Below, one piece after another: positions 61,145 through 64,000 of a stretch of 64,000 nucleotides of DNA. Position 1 is the stretch's first letter; each line of letters opens with the position of its first letter. The DNA comes from Planctomycetota bacterium. Lineage in GTDB: Bacteria > Planctomycetota > UBA1135. A model generated the notes under the pieces. It was not told the origin of the DNA and made no database searches. It was given only the letters and a program-made list of their open reading frames with translations. Position numbers and translations under genes: made by a program. The stretch covers positions 1 to 64,000 of the forward strand of contig JASMMA010000004.1 in assembly GCA_030748415.1 (NCBI GenBank), in the 5' to 3' direction.

Positions 61145-62075
61145 GCCCAACATCCTACGCTTTCTCCCCCTCCTCGCCTTCCTTTTGCCCTCGATTGGGT
61201 GCGCCTCAGGAGCCCCTTTGCTCCCTCAGGACCAAGTCTTTGAATTGAGTTTTGAAGTTTCCGTTCCAAAAGAGTCCGTGTCGGAAACCACAACGATTTG
61301 GGTTCCCGTTCCCCTTGAAGACGGCGTCCAGCGGGTTGCCAGTTTGGCGGCACCTGAAGGGTCCACTGTTTCAACTGCCGACTCATATGGGAACCGGTTT
61401 TCAAGCTTGACCCCTGTGCGCGAAGGAACCTATGTATGGGTCTGGCGGGTCGAAAGGTCTATGGATGAACCTGGTCGCCTTGATGCTGAACCCACTCACC
61501 ACTACCTGAGTCCCAATCGGCTTGTACCCGTTGGTGGCGAAGCCGCTCACCGAGCAATCCGGGTTGCGGAAACCGCAGGCGACCGAAACTTGATGCGTGC
61601 GCTTTACGACCAAGTTCTGGAAGATATGGATTACGCCAAGATTGGCGATGGTTGGGGAACCGGGTCCACAGAATGGGCCTGCGCCGAAGGCTATGGCAAC
61701 TGCACAGATTTTCATGCTCTCTTCATTTCGATGTCTCGCTCCTTAGATATCCCGGCTCGCTTTACGATTGGTTTCCCTTTGGGCTCGAATGACGAAGGAA
61801 CGGTGAGCGGATACCACTGCTGGGCTCACTACTGGGATTCCTCTATTGGTTGGACCCCGGTTGATATTTCCGAAGCAGATAAGCATCCCGATCAAAAGGA
61901 GTTCTTCTTCGGAAATCTTGATGCCAGCCGTATATCCATGACAGCTGGTCGAGATTTGATATTGGACCCGCCTCAAGCTGGCGCCCCTCTCAACTATATG
62001 GTTCGGGCATATGCAGAAAAGGATAATCAGGAAGTCTCAGTCGATACGACGGTTCGTTTCCGAAGGCTCCCCTAA
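61143..62075 (+). CDS. Transglutaminase-like (cysteine peptidase fold) lipoprotein
   Basis: The 310-residue lipoprotein has a lipobox (LLPSIGCASG) and a transglutaminase-like domain with Cys in YGNCTDFHALF, His in GYHCWAHYW and Asp in WTPVDISEADK, a complete triad. Such proteins hydrolyse or transamidate peptide bonds, sometimes of peptidoglycan peptides. The immediately divergent partner is the ctpA protease. ATG 61143 or 61128 are possible starts. Confidence 0.82.
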   Translation: MPNILRFLPLLAFLLPSIGCASGAPLLPQDQVFELSFEVSVPKESVSETTTIWVPVPLEDGVQRVASLAAPEGSTVSTADSYGNRFSSLTPVREGTYVWVWRVERSMDEPGRLDAEPTHHYLSPNRLVPVGGEAAHRAIRVAETAGDRNLMRALYDQVLEDMDYAKIGDGWGTGSTEWACAEGYGNCTDFHALFISMSRSLDIPARFTIGFPLGSNDEGTVSGYHCWAHYWDSSIGWTPVDISEADKHPDQKEFFFGNLDASRISMTAGRDLILDPPQAGAPLNYMVRAYAEKDNQEVSVDTTVRFRRLP

Positions 62076-62106
62076 AATATTCAGCTGGAACTTTCCCTCA
62101 AAGAAA

Positions 62107-62523
62107 ATGCCCCACGCCAATCTTGTTTGTAAAGCTGAGTTTTGTGCTGCCTTCCGGCTACACAATGCTGAGAAAGATTCGGCATGGAATCTGGAAACTT
62201 ACGGAATCTGTAACAGTGAGAATTTCCATGGACATAACTGGCAACTTGAAGTTGAAGTTTCAGGCGAAGTTCAAGCAGATACAGGCATGGTGATGGACCT
62301 ACTAAAGCTCCAGGCGATTATTGAGGAGAAAGTAATTTCACGAGTGGACCATCGAAATCTAAACCTTGATGTCGAATTCCTGTCAGGAAAACTCACAACA
62401 ACCGAAAATCTTGCCATTGCTTTTTGGGCTCAAATCCAGCCAGCTCTACCCAATGGTGTCGATTTAGTCGAAATACGGCTCAAGGAAAGTAAAGCGCATT
62501 CGATTCGTTATTCTGGCAAGTAG
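62107..62523 (+). CDS. 6-pyruvoyl-tetrahydropterin synthase / QueD-family enzyme
   Basis: The 138-residue T-fold enzyme has zinc histidines in FRLHNAE and FHGHNW. The catalytic Cys sits in CNSENFHGH (Cys then five residues before the HxH), as in eukaryotic 6-pyruvoyl-tetrahydropterin synthase, rather than the shorter C-x3-H spacing of E. coli QueD. It probably makes a tetrahydropterin or 6-carboxytetrahydropterin. The next gene, folE, supplies its substrate. Confidence 0.88.
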   Translation: MPHANLVCKAEFCAAFRLHNAEKDSAWNLETYGICNSENFHGHNWQLEVEVSGEVQADTGMVMDLLKLQAIIEEKVISRVDHRNLNLDVEFLSGKLTTTENLAIAFWAQIQPALPNGVDLVEIRLKESKAHSIRYSGK

Positions 62524-62525
62524 TG

Positions 62526-63107
62526 ATGAATTCTCACACCTCCACAGAACAAGAGTCAAAATCCACCATGGAAAGTTTGGTGGAAGCATTACTGGAACAA
62601 ATAGGTGAGGACCCCAAGCGTGAAGGCCTGCTGAAGACTCCCCAGAGGGTCGCGACAAGTATGGCGGACCTGACCCAGGGGTATCACCTAAGCCTAGAAG
62701 AAACGGTCAACGGAGCTATTTTTCATGAAAATGCCAGTGAAATGGTATTGGTGAAGGACATCGAGTTTTATTCTCTTTGTGAACATCACCTTCTCCCTTT
62801 CTTTGGAAAGATACATATTGGATATATCCCAGATGGCCAAATCGTCGGGCTTTCCAAATTGCCCCGAATCGTTGAAATGTTTGCGCGGCGGCTCCAAGTT
62901 CAAGAACGGATGACTTTGCAAATTGCTGAAGCTCTCGAGGAAATATTGAGCCCCTTAGGCGTTGGAGTCGTATGCGAGGCTTCTCACCTTTGCATGATGA
63001 TGCGAGGCGTAGCTAAACAATCGAGCTCTGCGACAAGCTCTGCAATGCTTGGAAGTTTCCGGAGCGATGCAAGAACTCGAAGCGAGTTTTTGTCTTTGAT
63101 TCGCTAG
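62526..63107 (+). CDS. folE: GTP cyclohydrolase I
   Basis: The 193-residue enzyme opens GTP to dihydroneopterin triphosphate. It has [14 protein letters not shown], zinc ligands in [12 protein letters not shown] and a third Cys in [10 protein letters not shown], plus [23 protein letters not shown]. The ATG at 62526 starts two bases after the QueD-family stop; a GTG at 62523 is the alternative. The two-gene unit feeds pterin or queuosine synthesis. Confidence 0.95.
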   Translation: MNSHTSTEQESKSTMESLVEALLEQIGEDPKREGLLKTPQRVATSMADLTQGYHLSLEETVNGAIFHENASEMVLVKDIEFYSLCEHHLLPFFGKIHIGYIPDGQIVGLSKLPRIVEMFARRLQVQERMTLQIAEALEEILSPLGVGVVCEASHLCMMMRGVAKQSSSATSSAMLGSFRSDARTRSEFLSLIR

Positions 63108-63123
63108 TTTCCTTGAATGGGAA

Positions 63124-63150
63124 GGTCGGCGACAGAAACAGCCACCGACC
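63124..63150. terminator. Possible bidirectional hairpin between folE and the next gene
   Basis: GGTCGG pairs with CCGACC over a 15-base loop, in the 54-bp gap between convergent genes. It lacks a T-run, so terminator activity is uncertain. Confidence 0.3.
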
Positions 63151-63161
63151 AGGTGAATTCT

Positions 63162-63602
63162 CTAGAAGAACATGCCGTCAAGGCTTGCTTGCAATATTGC
63201 ATTCCCTTGATAATCCCAAGCTGTGACATGCACTTCATTTTTGCTAAAAGCGTTCAACCAGTTTTGGGGAATCTGTAATTTAAGTGTGGAGGGGTCCGCT
63301 TGCTGAAATGCCAGTGGGGGATGATGGTTCACCCACGCCCATGCGGTTGCTGGAACGCGGTCATCAATCAGATCTTTTAGTTCAGGGCCCAAATCTCTGA
63401 TTTGAACCTCACGGGACAATCCCGGTGTTTTTGAGGGGTTGATAACTGCAACCCCTACCCCAAACCGGTGAATATTGGCGGTGACTTCAGGCATTTGATT
63501 GGAGAAAGCGATCTCCTGGACGAAAAGCGCGCTTGCATGAGTTGTTTTGGGGAGAAGCAAGCCAAGGCCGATCATGAGTAAGGCGGTAGTAATTTTTTTC
63601 AC
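63162..63602 (-). CDS. Secreted protein of unknown function
   Basis: The 146-residue protein starts at GTG 63602 with a signal peptide (TALLMIGLGLLLPKTTHAS). The mature part has an IHRFGVGVAVINPSK segment and a beta-rich C-terminus (VTAWDYQGNAILQASLDG). No family was recognised. It is two bases downstream of another secreted protein on the same strand, so both belong to one operon extending beyond the right edge. Confidence 0.65.
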   Translation of the reverse strand: MKKITTALLMIGLGLLLPKTTHASALFVQEIAFSNQMPEVTANIHRFGVGVAVINPSKTPGLSREVQIRDLGPELKDLIDDRVPATAWAWVNHHPPLAFQQADPSTLKLQIPQNWLNAFSKNEVHVTAWDYQGNAILQASLDGMFF

Positions 63603-63604
63603 GA

Positions 63605-64000
63605 CTAAAAGCTCCCACTAAAAGTATTGGGTTCACCGGTTTCATCATGAATGATTAACTCCCATGAATCGGCAAGCATCCCTTGAGAGTTCTGGTTTTG
63701 GAAGGAACCAAAGGAAATGGAATCAGAGGGAACCGTGATTTTTGCTTTCATCCCCGAGACATACTTGTCGGGTGGATCCGAAAACCCCTCCTTGCCATCG
63801 TTGTTATTGAACATGGTCAGTTGAGCACCTTCTAATTGGGGGCAGGGGGTCTTTCCAGCGGCTATTTTGAGTCCTTTAAAGGTCCAGCCTCCATTTGCTT
63901 TTGCAGCCCCTAGAGCACGAACTTCAAGGCAGCTGGTGTCTGCAAGGACCACATTTCCTTCGCACCCATCCTGGACGAACAAAAAAGGTAATAGTGTTAA
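63605..64000 (-). CDS. Secreted protein of unknown function, 5' end outside the window
   Basis: The reading frame continues through base 64000, so the true start lies beyond the window. The visible N-terminal part (LTLLPFLFVQDGCEG) looks like the end of a signal peptide. The following 120 residues are soluble, beta-rich and contain four Cys (two near the mature N-terminus). No family was recognised. Confidence 0.6.
   Translation of the reverse strand, partial: LTLLPFLFVQDGCEGNVVLADTSCLEVRALGAAKANGGWTFKGLKIAAGKTPCPQLEGAQLTMFNNNDGKEGFSDPPDKYVSGMKAKITVPSDSISFGSFQNQNSQGMLADSWELIIHDETGEPNTFSGSF

Noticed and set aside
1-64000. tRNA, rRNA, CRISPR, prophage or antiphage-defence genes
   Set aside because: No cloverleaf, rRNA core, spaced repeat array or phage/defence protein motif was recognised in either strand.

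Overview
The window reads as a chromosomal segment of a Gram-negative bacterium of about 50% GC. The gene content suggests an uncultured Planctomycetota/PVC-type organism: LptF/LptG and TolC/MacAB-type envelope machinery sit beside large secreted FG-GAP, beta-helix and C-type-lectin proteins, and Shine-Dalgarno signals are mostly weak. The taxonomic call is an inference. No rRNA, tRNA, CRISPR or prophage was seen.

Region by region. (1) 1-458: the start of a transposase-like gene runs off the left edge, inside what looks like the end of a transposon. (2) 0.4-9.9 kb: a two-lobed sugar/LPS-kinase-like gene diverges from a tight block of lptF, lptG, a TPR lipoprotein, a complete serine pathway (serB, serC, serA) and a YbdG-type MscS channel. 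(3) 9.9-18.7 kb: a cupin, a glyoxalase-fold protein, an EamA exporter plus acetoacetyl-CoA synthetase, a trans-sulfuration/gamma-lyase enzyme divergent from its Lrp-type regulator, a frameshifted lipoprotein and PEP synthase. (4) 18.7-26.1 kb: acyl-CoA metabolism (thiolase, 3-hydroxybutyryl-CoA dehydrogenase, acyl-CoA dehydrogenase, MeaB, the B12-binding subunit of methylmalonyl-CoA mutase), interrupted by a membrane protein, an SRAP protein and a CDF transporter. (5) 26.3-38.9 kb: an FG-GAP protein, a lipoprotein, a four-gene TolC-MacAB-like efflux operon, a beta-helix protein, a small regulator/membrane-protein operon, a second acyl-CoA dehydrogenase and an MBL-fold hydrolase. (6) 38.9-46.1 kb: a peptide ABC importer without ATPase genes, coupled to a THUMP-like methyltransferase, then a DUF481 porin-like protein and an HD-GYP protein. 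(7) 46.1-54 kb: aminopeptidase P with a NatAB-type ABC exporter, DUF309, HEAT and C-type-lectin proteins. (8) 53.1-61.1 kb, minus strand: a compact block ctpA-tsaD-larB-PcRGLX-like lipoprotein-HEAT protein-carA. (9) 61.1-64 kb: a transglutaminase-like lipoprotein, a PTPS/QueD-type enzyme with GTP cyclohydrolase I, and two secreted proteins of unknown function.

The least ordinary feature is a family of short interspersed elements (about 168-178 bp; three complete copies, two solo ends). Their inverted termini have the core GACNCTGACCCCATCCGCTG and fold as hairpins. They sit exactly at gene 3' ends and in places provide the stop codon. The region upstream of the truncated transposase-like gene carries the same terminus and the same central hairpin at matching distances, so that gene may be the autonomous partner of these MITE-like elements. 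A second theme is one C-terminal domain shared by three otherwise unrelated secreted proteins.
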